DNA from: JAKACA01 sp050008715
GTDB lineage: Bacteria; Actinomycetota; Acidimicrobiia; Acidimicrobiales; Bog-793
Direction: 5' to 3'
Assembly (NCBI GenBank): GCA_050008715.1
Contig: JBEKMC010000004.1
Span: 7,219-71,218, forward strand
Length of the DNA: 64,000 nt
The stretch's first letter is position 1, and every line of letters begins with the position of its first letter. The notes beneath the pieces were generated by a model. It made no database searches. It was not told where the DNA came from and saw nothing but the letters and a program-made list of their open reading frames with translations. Shown here in pieces: positions 34,693-42,706 of the stretch. Made by a program: the position numbers and the translations under genes.

Positions 34693-35041
34693 TGGCGGTC
34701 TCGGCCGCAGCGGCGGTCGGGGCGGCGGCCGTTCCTGCCGTACCAGTGACGGGGCGGCGGCGAACGACGTCGCTCGACGCCAAGGAGGCAAGGGCGCGCA
34801 CGAGGGACGGTCGACGCTCGGGAGCGACGCCGAGCGCGGCCATGGAGGCGGTGACGGAATCGTGGCCTGCGAGCTCGCCGACGAGGTGAACGAGCTCGGT
34901 GGAGCGCAGGAACGTCAGACGGCGGTTGCCGTAGTGATACGCAAGTGCGCCAAACGGCTCTGGGCGAATTGCGACGTCCGGATGGAGCTCGTACGGGCGT
35001 GCCGGGTCGAAACCCGTCTCAGTAGACGCCGCACATCCCAT
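34682..35041 (-). CDS. mftB: Mycofactocin chaperone (RiPP recognition element protein)
   Basis: 119 residues. PqqD-like peptide-binding domain that presents MftA to MftC. The family core FDPARPYELHPDVAIRPEPF and GALAYHYGNRRLTFL is plain. The only available start (ATG 35041) lies inside mftA: the first eight codons overlap the DNA encoding the MftA core in another frame, so MftB gains an N-terminal MGCAASTETG. The C terminus is Ala/Thr-rich (GTAGTAAAPTAAAAETANAC), longer than in mycobacteria. Confidence 0.92.
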   Translation of the reverse strand: MGCAASTETGFDPARPYELHPDVAIRPEPFGALAYHYGNRRLTFLRSTELVHLVGELAGHDSVTASMAALGVAPERRPSLVRALASLASSDVVRRRPVTGTAGTAAAPTAAAAETANAC

Positions 35042-35192
35042 CGATCGAGATCTCCTCGACGAGCAATTCGTCCTCGACGAGCTCCTCGCCGGCGGGGCTG
35101 GCGTCGGCGGGCCTGGCGTCGGGACGACGCTCGGTCAGCACGTCGGACGGCTCGGGCTGGGGTGGTGAAGAGACGGTCTCGGTGAGCGTCAT
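35019..35192 (-). CDS. mftA: Mycofactocin precursor peptide
   Basis: 57 residues ending in LVEEISIDGMCGVY, the invariant mycofactocin precursor C terminus; the last Val-Tyr becomes the redox-active cofactor after MftC and later steps. The leader is nearly twice the length of mycobacterial MftA (about 30 residues), acidic, and Pro/Ser-rich, including EELVEDELLVEE before the core. ATG 35192 has GGAG eight bases upstream. A -10-like TATCAT lies at 35244-35249 on the minus strand, and a hairpin lies between it and the start. It is the first gene of the operon. Confidence 0.96.
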   Translation of the reverse strand: MTLTETVSSPPQPEPSDVLTERRPDARPADASPAGEELVEDELLVEEISIDGMCGVY

Positions 35193-35213
35193 GTCGAATC
35201 TCCGGGTTCGAGA

Positions 35214-35230
35214 GCCCGGCGAGACCGGGC
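35214..35230 (-). promoter_or_regulatory. Leader hairpin ahead of mftA
   Basis: GCCCGG-cgaga-CCGGGC (plus-strand reading), a 6-bp perfect stem with a 5-nt loop in the untranslated region 22 bp before the mftA ATG. It could stabilise the message or regulate, but may be chance in GC-rich DNA. Confidence 0.3.
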
Positions 35231-35268
35231 GGCGATGAAAGCGATGATAGTGACCTCTCCAGCCGACC

Positions 35269-36027
35269 TCACGGGCTGATCCCCCCACCGGCTGCGACGA
35301 GTGCGCCCCCGTCGACGACAAGGGTGTGACCGGTGAGCCAGCGGGCGGCGTCCGAGGCCAGGAACAGTACGGCGGTGGCGATGTCGTCGGGCTCGCCGAT
35401 CCGCCCGAGCGGGAGGCGCCGGGCGACGGAGGCCTCGGCGTTCTCCCAGAGCGCCCGCGCAAGATCGGTACGAACGAGACCGGGCGCGATGGCGTTCACC
35501 CGTACCGGGCCGAGCTCCGAAGCGAGTTGGCGGGTGAGATGGATCACGGCGGCCTTCGTGACGTCGTACCAGCCGATGCCCGGCTCGACGGAGAACCCGC
35601 CGATCGAGGCGACGTTGACGACCGATCCTCCACGATCTGCCATCGAGGCCTTGTACGCGAGCTGGGTCCAGACGAGCACGCCGGTCTGGTTCACCTTCAC
35701 GGTCTTCTCGGCGCGAGGGACGTCGAGGTCGGCGAGAGGCCCGAAGTACGGGTTCGTCCCGGCATTGTTCACGAGGATGTCGATGCTCCCGAAATGGTCC
35801 ATGGTGTGCGCGACGCACGCCTTCGCCTGGTCCGGCTCGCCGGCGTTGGCGGCGTACCAGGCCACTTCGCCGTCGATCGAACCGGCAGCGGCCTCGAGCG
35901 CCTCGGCCTTCCGGGACGTGAGCATGACGCGGGCACCCGCGTCGGCGAAACGCGCCGCTGTAGCCAGCCCGATGCCCCGGGAGCCGCCGGTGATGAGGGC
36001 CACCTTTCCGTCCAGTCTGAGATCCAT
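35269..36027 (-). CDS. Short-chain dehydrogenase/reductase
   Basis: Classical SDR of 252 residues. The cofactor motif is LITGGSRGIGLATA, NNAG is at DILVNNAGTNPY, the catalytic Ser is in VVNVASIGGF and Tyr-x3-Lys in WYDVTKAAV; the C-terminal SDR segment is LVVDGGALVAAGGG. No mycofactocin-type insert is present, so it probably uses freely exchangeable NAD(P). It lies 76 bp upstream of mftA on the same strand and could be cotranscribed. ATG 36027 was preferred over GTG 36033. Divergent from the DUF255 gene with only 22 bp between. Confidence 0.85.
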   Translation of the reverse strand: MDLRLDGKVALITGGSRGIGLATAARFADAGARVMLTSRKAEALEAAAGSIDGEVAWYAANAGEPDQAKACVAHTMDHFGSIDILVNNAGTNPYFGPLADLDVPRAEKTVKVNQTGVLVWTQLAYKASMADRGGSVVNVASIGGFSVEPGIGWYDVTKAAVIHLTRQLASELGPVRVNAIAPGLVRTDLARALWENAEASVARRLPLGRIGEPDDIATAVLFLASDAARWLTGHTLVVDGGALVAAGGGISP

Positions 36028-36049
36028 GCCCACACCGTAGGCTTCGGGC

Positions 36050-38179
36050 GTGGTTGGCGAACATCCCGAGAACCGCCTCGGCGCGGAGACGAGCCCATAC
36101 CTCCGCCAGCATCGGCACGATCCCGTCGATTGGTATCCCTGGGGACCGGAGGCCTTCGCCCGGGCGAAAGCGCTCGACCGGCCGCTGTTCCTGTCGATCG
36201 GCTACTCCGCCTGCCACTGGTGCCACGTCATGGGCCACGAGTCCTTCGCCGACGAGACGACCGCAGCCGAGATGAACGAGGCGGTCGTTGCGGTCAAGGT
36301 CGATCGCGAGGAGCGACCGGACGTCGATGCGGTGTACATGGAGGCGGTGCAGGCCGCCAGCGGGCACGGCGGTTGGCCCATGAGCGTCTTCGCCACGCCC
36401 GATGGCCGCCCCTTCTACACCGGCACGTACTTCCCGAACACACCCGGCCGTGGGGTTCCGACGTTCCGCACCGTCCTCGCCGCCATCTCAGACGCATGGG
36501 CTCACCAGCGCGAAGCGGTCGTGGGCCAGGCCGATTCGCTGTCGGAGGCTGTCGCCCGGCGCCTCGCGCCGCCGGCGGCTCGCGCCGCGGCTGGGGGCAC
36601 TGCCCGCGCTGCGGCCGCGGCGGGCGCTGCGGGCGCTGCGGGCGCCGAGCAGGCGGTGTACCTCGACGCCGCAGCGGTGCGGTCGGCCATGGCCGAGGCA
36701 TGCCGGCGCCTGGCGGAGATGGCTGACCCGCTGCATGGCGGTTTCGGGCGCGCCCCGAAGTTTCCCCAGCCGCTCTTCATCGAGCTTCTTCTTCGTGCGC
36801 ACGCGGACGGCGTCGGCGAGGCACCGCTCGAGGTCGCGCTCGCCGCCCTCGAGGCGATGGCCTCCGGGGGAATCTGGGACCATCTGGGGGGCGGTTTCTC
36901 GCGGTATTCGGTCGATCGCGAGTGGCTCGTGCCCCACTTCGAGAAGATGCTCTACGACGAGGCCCTCCTCGCCCGGGTCTACCTGCATGCGTGGCAGCTC
37001 ACCGGGGACACTCGATGGCGCCAGGTGCTCGGCGAGATCATCGGCTACGTGCTCCGGGATCTGGCGTTGCCCGAGGGTGGGATCGCCTCGGCCGAGGACG
37101 CCGACTCGGACGGTGCCGAAGGCCTCTTCTACACCTGGCGGCTCGACGAGATCGAGTCAGTGCTCGGACGGGAGCCGGCGCAGGCCGCCGCCGAGTGGTG
37201 GGGCGTGCTGGAGAGCGGGAACTTCGAGGGCCGCAGCATCCTGTTTCGCTCGCAGCGGGGCGACCTCCTCCGGCCGGAGGCGATCGAGGAGGCGAGGCGG
37301 CGCCTCTTCGTCGAGCGCGCTCGACGGGTCCGCCCGGGACGCGACGACAAGTTGCTCACGGAGTGGAACGCCATGATGTGCGCGACCCTGGCGGAGGCTG
37401 CCCTCGCGAGTGGCGGGGCGTCCTGGCAGGACGCCGCCGAGGCGCTCGGCGAGCTGCTCTTCGAGCGCGCCCGCCGGGCAGGCGACGGACGCGTGTTGCG
37501 ATGCCCCTCCCGTGGCGAGGGCCAACCCGAACTGCTCGGCTATTCCGCCGATGCCGCCTGGCTCGTCGAAGCATGGGTGCGACTGGCCGAGTGCACAGGC
37601 GACGCCCGCTGGCTGGAGCGGGCGGCCGAGATGGCCGACCAGCTGCTCGCGCTGTTCGAGGACCCCGAGGCGGGAGGGCTCTTCACGACGGGATCGGACG
37701 CCGAGCGGCTCCTCGTGCGGCCCCGCGAGATGTACGACAACGTCACGCCGTCGGCGCTCTCGGTCGCGGTCGGGGCGCTCGCTCGGCTGGCGGCCCTCGT
37801 CGACCGGCACGAATACGAGGAGGCAGCACAGCGGCTCCTCTCGTCGGCGGCCGGTCTCGTGCACACTGCCCCGACGGCTGTCCCGGCGCTCGTCGCTGCG
37901 GCCGACGGGCTCGTCGGCGGCATCGTGCAAGTGGTCGTCAGCGGCAGGCCCGACCTCCTGCGACACTTCGGCCGCCAATTCCTCCCCCGGACGGTCCTCG
38001 CCTGGTCAGACGCCGCGGCGTCGTCCGGGGCGCCGGCGTCACCGGCCTCCTCCGCCTCGCCGTTGTTGACCGACAAACAGCCGGGTTTCGCCTACGTATG
38101 TCGCTCCGGAGCCTGCCGCCTGCCGGCCGCCTCGATCGAGCAGATGGACGAAGAGTTGGTGGCCGCTCTCAGCCGTTGA
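36050..38179 (+). CDS. DUF255 / YyaL-like thioredoxin-fold protein
   Basis: 709 residues from a GTG. The N-terminal DUF255 thioredoxin-like domain has NRLGAETSPYLRQHRHDPVDW and the active-site-like C-x2-C in YSACHWCHVMGHESF. The C-terminal two thirds form an alpha/alpha barrel (six-hairpin) with GGIWDHLGGGFSRYSVD and FEKMLYDEALL, as in YyaL and human SPATA20. Enzyme activity is not established; relatives are sometimes called N-acylglucosamine 2-epimerase-like. An Ala/Gly microsatellite (ARAAAAAGAAGAAGAE) sits at residues ~184-200. Confidence 0.88.
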   Translation: MVGEHPENRLGAETSPYLRQHRHDPVDWYPWGPEAFARAKALDRPLFLSIGYSACHWCHVMGHESFADETTAAEMNEAVVAVKVDREERPDVDAVYMEAVQAASGHGGWPMSVFATPDGRPFYTGTYFPNTPGRGVPTFRTVLAAISDAWAHQREAVVGQADSLSEAVARRLAPPAARAAAGGTARAAAAAGAAGAAGAEQAVYLDAAAVRSAMAEACRRLAEMADPLHGGFGRAPKFPQPLFIELLLRAHADGVGEAPLEVALAALEAMASGGIWDHLGGGFSRYSVDREWLVPHFEKMLYDEALLARVYLHAWQLTGDTRWRQVLGEIIGYVLRDLALPEGGIASAEDADSDGAEGLFYTWRLDEIESVLGREPAQAAAEWWGVLESGNFEGRSILFRSQRGDLLRPEAIEEARRRLFVERARRVRPGRDDKLLTEWNAMMCATLAEAALASGGASWQDAAEALGELLFERARRAGDGRVLRCPSRGEGQPELLGYSADAAWLVEAWVRLAECTGDARWLERAAEMADQLLALFEDPEAGGLFTTGSDAERLLVRPREMYDNVTPSALSVAVGALARLAALVDRHEYEEAAQRLLSSAAGLVHTAPTAVPALVAAADGLVGGIVQVVVSGRPDLLRHFGRQFLPRTVLAWSDAAASSGAPASPASSASPLLTDKQPGFAYVCRSGACRLPAASIEQMDEELVAALSR

Positions 38180-38202
38180 CGATGTGTTGCCCCTAATCCA
38201 TT

Positions 38203-38287
38203 GGCAATATTTCACGGAACAATATTCAGGCAATATCTTAGGGACGAGATTTCAGGGCCTAAACTCTCGGCTGCAGATAGCAATACC
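38203..38287 (+). promoter_or_regulatory. AT-rich promoter region of the secreted protein gene
   Basis: An AT-rich island in the 143-bp gap. The octamer (G/A)(G/A)CAATAT occurs three times (38203, 38218, 38229). TTCACG-17-TATCTT forms a possible sigma-70-type promoter (38211-38239). Further down, TAAACTC (38260) followed 16 nt after TAAA by GCAATACC is a weak match to the sigma-28-like sites near the pilus genes. The ATG at 38323 is preceded by GGGAGAAG. Confidence 0.45.
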
Positions 38288-38322
38288 GGTCGCGGGGCCG
38301 GTCACGCGAGGGAGAAGTCACG

Positions 38323-39768
38323 ATGAACCGCAGCACTCTTCGGACCCGGCGGGCGCTGGTCTCTGTGCCAGTGGCCCTCCTCGGAGTGATGACGCTGGCC
38401 GTCAACCCGATGTCGGCAAGCGCCACACCGACACCTACCCCGGCGATCACCTCATGGAAGGCGTCACCGACGACCCTGAACGACTCAGGCGGGAAGGTCA
38501 CCTTCACCGGCGTGTTCAAGTACGCCCAGACCTGCGACCTGTCGGTCAGCCCGGGTGTGCCCGGCGTCAAGCTCGTGCCCGTATCTTGCACGACGAACAA
38601 GTACTCGAAGACCCTCACGCTCCCGAAGAACACGACCGGCGCGCCGAAGGACTACACGTTCGCCTTCTATGTGAAGAACAACACGGGCAAGACTTCAGCT
38701 GCGAATATCATCGTCGCCGTCGGGGCTGCGCCGCCTCCTATCAACTTCACACCGACGTCGGTGTCGTTCGGCTCGCAAGGAGTCGCCGTCGGCAGCACTC
38801 CGCTCAAAATCCAGGTGACCAATAACAGCGCTACGGCCACCCAGAACCTGACGCAGTTCTCACTGAGCGGCAACGACACCTCCGACTTCAGCTACTCAGA
38901 CGGCAACTGCAGTGTCGCCCTCTCACCTCATCAGTCCTGCGACATGTCCGTCACGTTCACGCCGCAGTCCGGCGGTAGCCGCACTGCAGTACTCAACGTG
39001 TTCGACAACAGCTGGGGCGTATCGGGTACGACGGCGCCGTTGCACCTCGGAGGCATTGGCGAGTTCGCCACTGCCTCCATCAGTACGACCGATCTCGTCT
39101 ATCCCCCCGAAGGCGTCCTCGTGGCGACGAACTACGAACCGATCACGGTGACCAACTCCGGTGCCGTGCCGCTCGTGATGCAAGGCATCTCCGTCGTCGG
39201 GGGGAACACCGGCGACTTCAGCTACCTCGTCAACACGTGCTTCGGTGCATCCGGGGGCAACATCATCAGCGTGGGTGACTCGTGCAGCGTCCTCGTGCAG
39301 TTCGATCCTCTCGGATCGGGCCCAAGGCAGTCCACACTCGTCCTCCAGGACAACACCGCCGGGTCGGCGACCGACATCACGCTCAAGGGAACCGGCGCCT
39401 GGGCATCGTCCACGCTCAATACGTACGCGCTCAGTTTCGGGGGCGTTTCTGTGGGCAGCTCGTCCACCATCAACGTCACGATTACGAACACCGGAGCGGT
39501 CGGCCTCCGATTCGACATCAACCCGCAGTACAACTTCCTCGGCAATAACTCCGAGGACTTCTCGTACTCTGCCGACACCGCCTCCGGCGCATGCACCGAC
39601 GCCGGTATCGTCATCGACCCGGGACAGTTCTGCCAGTTCGCGGTCACCTTCCATCCGTCCGCCGCCGGGCCGAGAACGGCGACCTTCCAGCTGTACGACA
39701 ACTCGAACAACGCCTCGACGAGTACTCCGGGCTACGAGCAGATCACGCTGACCGGCACGGGCGACTGA
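38323..39768 (+). CDS. Secreted protein with repeated choice-of-anchor D (ASH-like) domains
   Basis: 481 residues. A signal peptide (residues 1-~35, VSVPVALLGVMTLAVNPMSASA) is followed by an immunoglobulin-like domain (ITSWKASPTTLNDSGGKVTF with one Cys pair), then three repeats of about 110 residues with the pattern 'SVSFG-Q-VG-S-xxVxVTN', 'DFSYS...C', 'C-V-F-P-GPR-A-L-DN' and ending in GTG or GxG. This is the choice-of-anchor D / ASH-type beta-sandwich found in exported bacterial proteins. No membrane anchor or sorting motif at the C terminus, so it is likely released or surface-bound. The Cys in each repeat probably form disulfides. Confidence 0.85.
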   Translation: MNRSTLRTRRALVSVPVALLGVMTLAVNPMSASATPTPTPAITSWKASPTTLNDSGGKVTFTGVFKYAQTCDLSVSPGVPGVKLVPVSCTTNKYSKTLTLPKNTTGAPKDYTFAFYVKNNTGKTSAANIIVAVGAAPPPINFTPTSVSFGSQGVAVGSTPLKIQVTNNSATATQNLTQFSLSGNDTSDFSYSDGNCSVALSPHQSCDMSVTFTPQSGGSRTAVLNVFDNSWGVSGTTAPLHLGGIGEFATASISTTDLVYPPEGVLVATNYEPITVTNSGAVPLVMQGISVVGGNTGDFSYLVNTCFGASGGNIISVGDSCSVLVQFDPLGSGPRQSTLVLQDNTAGSATDITLKGTGAWASSTLNTYALSFGGVSVGSSSTINVTITNTGAVGLRFDINPQYNFLGNNSEDFSYSADTASGACTDAGIVIDPGQFCQFAVTFHPSAAGPRTATFQLYDNSNNASTSTPGYEQITLTGTGD

Positions 39769-39838
39769 GTCCCGCTACGCCGGCTCGTGCTCCTGGCGGT
39801 CGGTGTGCGAGCATGACGCCCGTGGGTCGGCCCTGATC

Positions 39839-40639
39839 ATGGCTCGAGACAAGCAGTCGGGCCGCGCTCGAGCGAGGCAAGGGATACGGAGCGCCCGGCA
39901 CGAGAGCGTCGGCCCGCATCGTGCCCGGCGCCCAGTGCGTGCCCCTGCAGCGCGACACTTCCGGCCGGGCCAGCTGCGGGCCGACGGCGCTGGAACCGAG
40001 CTCCGCTGCCTCGTGCTCGTGCCGGGCCCCGACTGGGTGGCAGTCGACCTCGACACGGGCGCCCTCCTGCGAGCGCCGGCAGGGTCCGAGTCCATCGCGG
40101 CCGGAGACGGCGCCTCTGAAGAGGCCGACGAAGAGGGGATCGTCGCTCATCCGGATTCAGGCCCGGCGTGGCCGCAACGAATCCTCAGCGCGGTTCAGCT
40201 CACGCTCGGGGACGATTCCGAACCACAGGATCCCGCTCGACCGGAGGCGGTCATGGTTAGGGGCCGGCCGGTGCTGCTGGGCGAGCCGCGCCGCAGGACC
40301 ACCCGCAGGCTCCTCCACGAGCTCGTCACGAAAGCGAGCGACCGGCCGCTGCTCGGCACGCTCGGTCCGTCGATCTCCTACGGGGACCTCGACGGGACAC
40401 GGCCGTCGGTGGTGATCGTGGCTCCGCAGGCGCGGCCTCGTTTCGGCGTGGGCCCGACCGGCCCGTGGTGCCAGTTCACGCTCGGCGGGCGACGCCACAC
40501 GATGCCATGCACAGACGCGGCGGCGCCCGACGCGAGCGCCACGGGGCATGGGACGAAGCTGCTCGTCGTGGCGCTGGGGGCTCCACGCCGTGGGCAAGTT
40601 CCAAAGGTGGTACTCGGCACGCTTCCCGTGGGCCGCTAG
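39839..40639 (+). CDS. Hypothetical protein downstream of the secreted protein
   Basis: 266 residues, function unknown. It has an Arg-rich N terminus, then VLVPGPDWVAVDLDTGALLRAP and an acidic low-complexity stretch, then a more ordered part with RPSVVIVAPQARPRF and QFTLGGRRHTMPC. No motif recognised. An in-frame GTG at 39803 gives 12 more residues. Codon use is the same as in neighbours. It follows the secreted protein gene by about 70 bp. Confidence 0.6.
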   Translation: MARDKQSGRARARQGIRSARHESVGPHRARRPVRAPAARHFRPGQLRADGAGTELRCLVLVPGPDWVAVDLDTGALLRAPAGSESIAAGDGASEEADEEGIVAHPDSGPAWPQRILSAVQLTLGDDSEPQDPARPEAVMVRGRPVLLGEPRRRTTRRLLHELVTKASDRPLLGTLGPSISYGDLDGTRPSVVIVAPQARPRFGVGPTGPWCQFTLGGRRHTMPCTDAAAPDASATGHGTKLLVVALGAPRRGQVPKVVLGTLPVGR

Positions 40640-40754
40640 CTGCACCTACGGCCGCCACCCCTTCAAAGTTGGCTAATGGTCCGTTAGTGCGTATATGCAA
40701 CAACGAGCCAGCCAAGTTGCCGGCGCTCCCCTTGGCCCAAGCTGGGCCGGTACC

Positions 40755-41687
40755 TCAGGCGGCGACGCCTCCGAGGTGGCCACGGCTCTTGAGGAGCCGC
40801 AGGTGGGCGACGGTCTCGGCGTGGGCGACCTCGGCAACCTTTTCCAGCCCACTGGACCGCATCAGGTTGACACCCTGGGTCGTGACCTCCCTCGGGCCTG
40901 GGGCCAGCGTGACCACGCGGATGCCCTGGCGCCGGAGCCGATCGGTCGCTCGGACGAGTGCCCGGGTCGACACTTCCCGGATGACCCGGTCGCGGGCATC
41001 GGGGGGACGGTTCGGGTCGTAGGACATAGGAGCTACACACAGCACCGTGTCGCAACCGGCGAGGCTTGCGAGGTCGAGGTTGGTGAGCGACCACACGCCC
41101 CCGTCGACGAGCACCCCGTCGGCAGCCCGCACCGGCGCGTAGACGCCCGGAATCGCACACGAGGCCTGCACGGCGGCCGACAGGGCCACGTAAGGCTCTC
41201 CCGGTCTGCCGAGGACGACTCGGCGACGGCCGACAAGGTCGTAGGTCGCCAGCCACAGTGCCCGGTCCGGCCATGTCCGGGGGAGCTCGCGCTCGAGGAT
41301 GCTCGGGCCTTCACCCATCGTGACCACACCGGCCGGGAAGGCTCGGCGCAGTAACGGCAGCGGCGAGAGGGACAGCACGGAAGGCACGCGCACCGTGGCC
41401 CGCGCCACGATGTACGCCGACCCGATCCCATGGCGGATCAAGTCGAGCGTCCCGCCACCGATCGGCCCCGGGCCGGCGTCTCGCAGATCCGAGGCGCGCT
41501 CCATGAGGGCGCGCGGGGTCCAGCCGGTCCGGAGATAGGCCGCGATGGCACTCCCTGCTGAGGTCCCGATCACGAGCTCGGCGTGTGACTCGTCGAAATC
41601 GAGCTCCTCCGCCAGCGCGCAAACGACGCCCGCGTGGTGGGCGACCCCTACGAGACCACCGGCCCCGAGGACGAGAGCGAGCTTCAC
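40755..41687 (-). CDS. Patatin-like phospholipase/esterase
   Basis: 310 residues from GTG 41687; the longer frame upstream is not homologous. The oxyanion loop is LVLGAGGLVGVAHHAGV, the nucleophile motif is VIGTSAGSAIAA (G-x-S-x-G), and the catalytic Asp is in VLVDGGVWSL (DGG/A). It is expected to hydrolyse lipid acyl esters in the cytoplasm or at the membrane; no signal peptide. Family members are common in actinobacteria and their substrates vary. Confidence 0.9.
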   Translation of the reverse strand: MKLALVLGAGGLVGVAHHAGVVCALAEELDFDESHAELVIGTSAGSAIAAYLRTGWTPRALMERASDLRDAGPGPIGGGTLDLIRHGIGSAYIVARATVRVPSVLSLSPLPLLRRAFPAGVVTMGEGPSILERELPRTWPDRALWLATYDLVGRRRVVLGRPGEPYVALSAAVQASCAIPGVYAPVRAADGVLVDGGVWSLTNLDLASLAGCDTVLCVAPMSYDPNRPPDARDRVIREVSTRALVRATDRLRRQGIRVVTLAPGPREVTTQGVNLMRSSGLEKVAEVAHAETVAHLRLLKSRGHLGGVAA

Positions 41688-41813
41688 GACGGCGTCACGA
41701 CGAAGAGTGTTGCCGGTACGGCTGACGAAATGGTGGATGTTGGCGCGCTCACGCCGGCAGTCGCCTCGCTCCTGTGATGCCGCCGGCAGCGGGGCGCCCA
41801 CCGGCGCCACCGA

Positions 41814-42494
41814 CTACTGGGGCAGGGATCCGGCCGCCAGGGCCTCGGCCATCGCCCACCCGAAGGCCACGAGCGTGTCGTGGCGATCATTGTCGACGGG
41901 CTCGAAGCAGGCTTCGTAGCTGGCGGCAACCTTCGGCGGCTTACTGGGGTCGAAATCGAACAGCCCACTCAGGTCGCCGTCACCTCTGATGACGGCACTG
42001 CGGTCGTCCAACTGGCTCTCGGCACCGAAGCGCTTCGCCAGGCGACGCCCCCAGGCGCGCTCCTCGCCGGTGGCCTTGTGGTCCGGCCGTGGCACGATGT
42101 CCTCGAGCCCGGCGAAGGAGGCATATCCGGACGAACGGGCGAAGCGCGTGCCGACGAGCACGTCCTCGTCCGGGAAAGCGAGGACGGAGCGGCGGTAGAG
42201 GTCGTGCATGACGGTCTCGAGGGCCGACGATGCGGTCCGCGTCCGAGTGAAGGCGGCAAGACCTACGAGCAGGCTGGGCGTACCGCCGATGCGTTCCAGA
42301 GTCGACAAGGCGTAGCCGCGCAGCTTTCCGTCTTCACGAGCATGCGTCACGAGCACCCATTCCTCGCGCTGCTTCGAGAGGAAACCCACCTCCCACGGTG
42401 CCCGCGAGCCGGCGGACAGATCCGCCATCTCGGCCAGCTCCGCGTCAGTGAGCGCAGTGCAATCCTTCGTGAAGACCTCGAGGGTGTTCGTCAT
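41814..42494 (-). CDS. Hypothetical protein, possibly acetyltransferase-like
   Basis: 226 residues. The pattern LTDAELAEMADLSAGSR, a central strand EWVLVTHAREDGKLRGYALSTLERIGGTP and SSALETVMHDLYRRSVLAFPDEDVLVGTRFARS vaguely suggests a GNAT-like fold, but no acetyl-CoA loop (Q/R-x-x-G-x-G/A) can be seen. No closer family recognised. It sits between the patatin and dnaE on the same strand. Confidence 0.65.
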   Translation of the reverse strand: MTNTLEVFTKDCTALTDAELAEMADLSAGSRAPWEVGFLSKQREEWVLVTHAREDGKLRGYALSTLERIGGTPSLLVGLAAFTRTRTASSALETVMHDLYRRSVLAFPDEDVLVGTRFARSSGYASFAGLEDIVPRPDHKATGEERAWGRRLAKRFGAESQLDDRSAVIRGDGDLSGLFDFDPSKPPKVAASYEACFEPVDNDRHDTLVAFGWAMAEALAAGSLPQ

Positions 42495-42706
42495 ATCCTC
42501 GTCGTGCTCCCGTACGTCGCGCCTGATCCAACCGCCCTATGCAGGGACGACGGTCGCTAGTCGCTTCGGTGCGCCTCGCGTGCCGCCCCAGGCGGGGCCC
42601 GGAAGAACTGGATCGTTGATGATGCGGATTCCCCCGGACTGTTGCACAGTCTACGGGATTGGCGGACGCCGGCGCCAAGCGCGCCCCGATCAGGTGCCGG
42701 CCTGCC

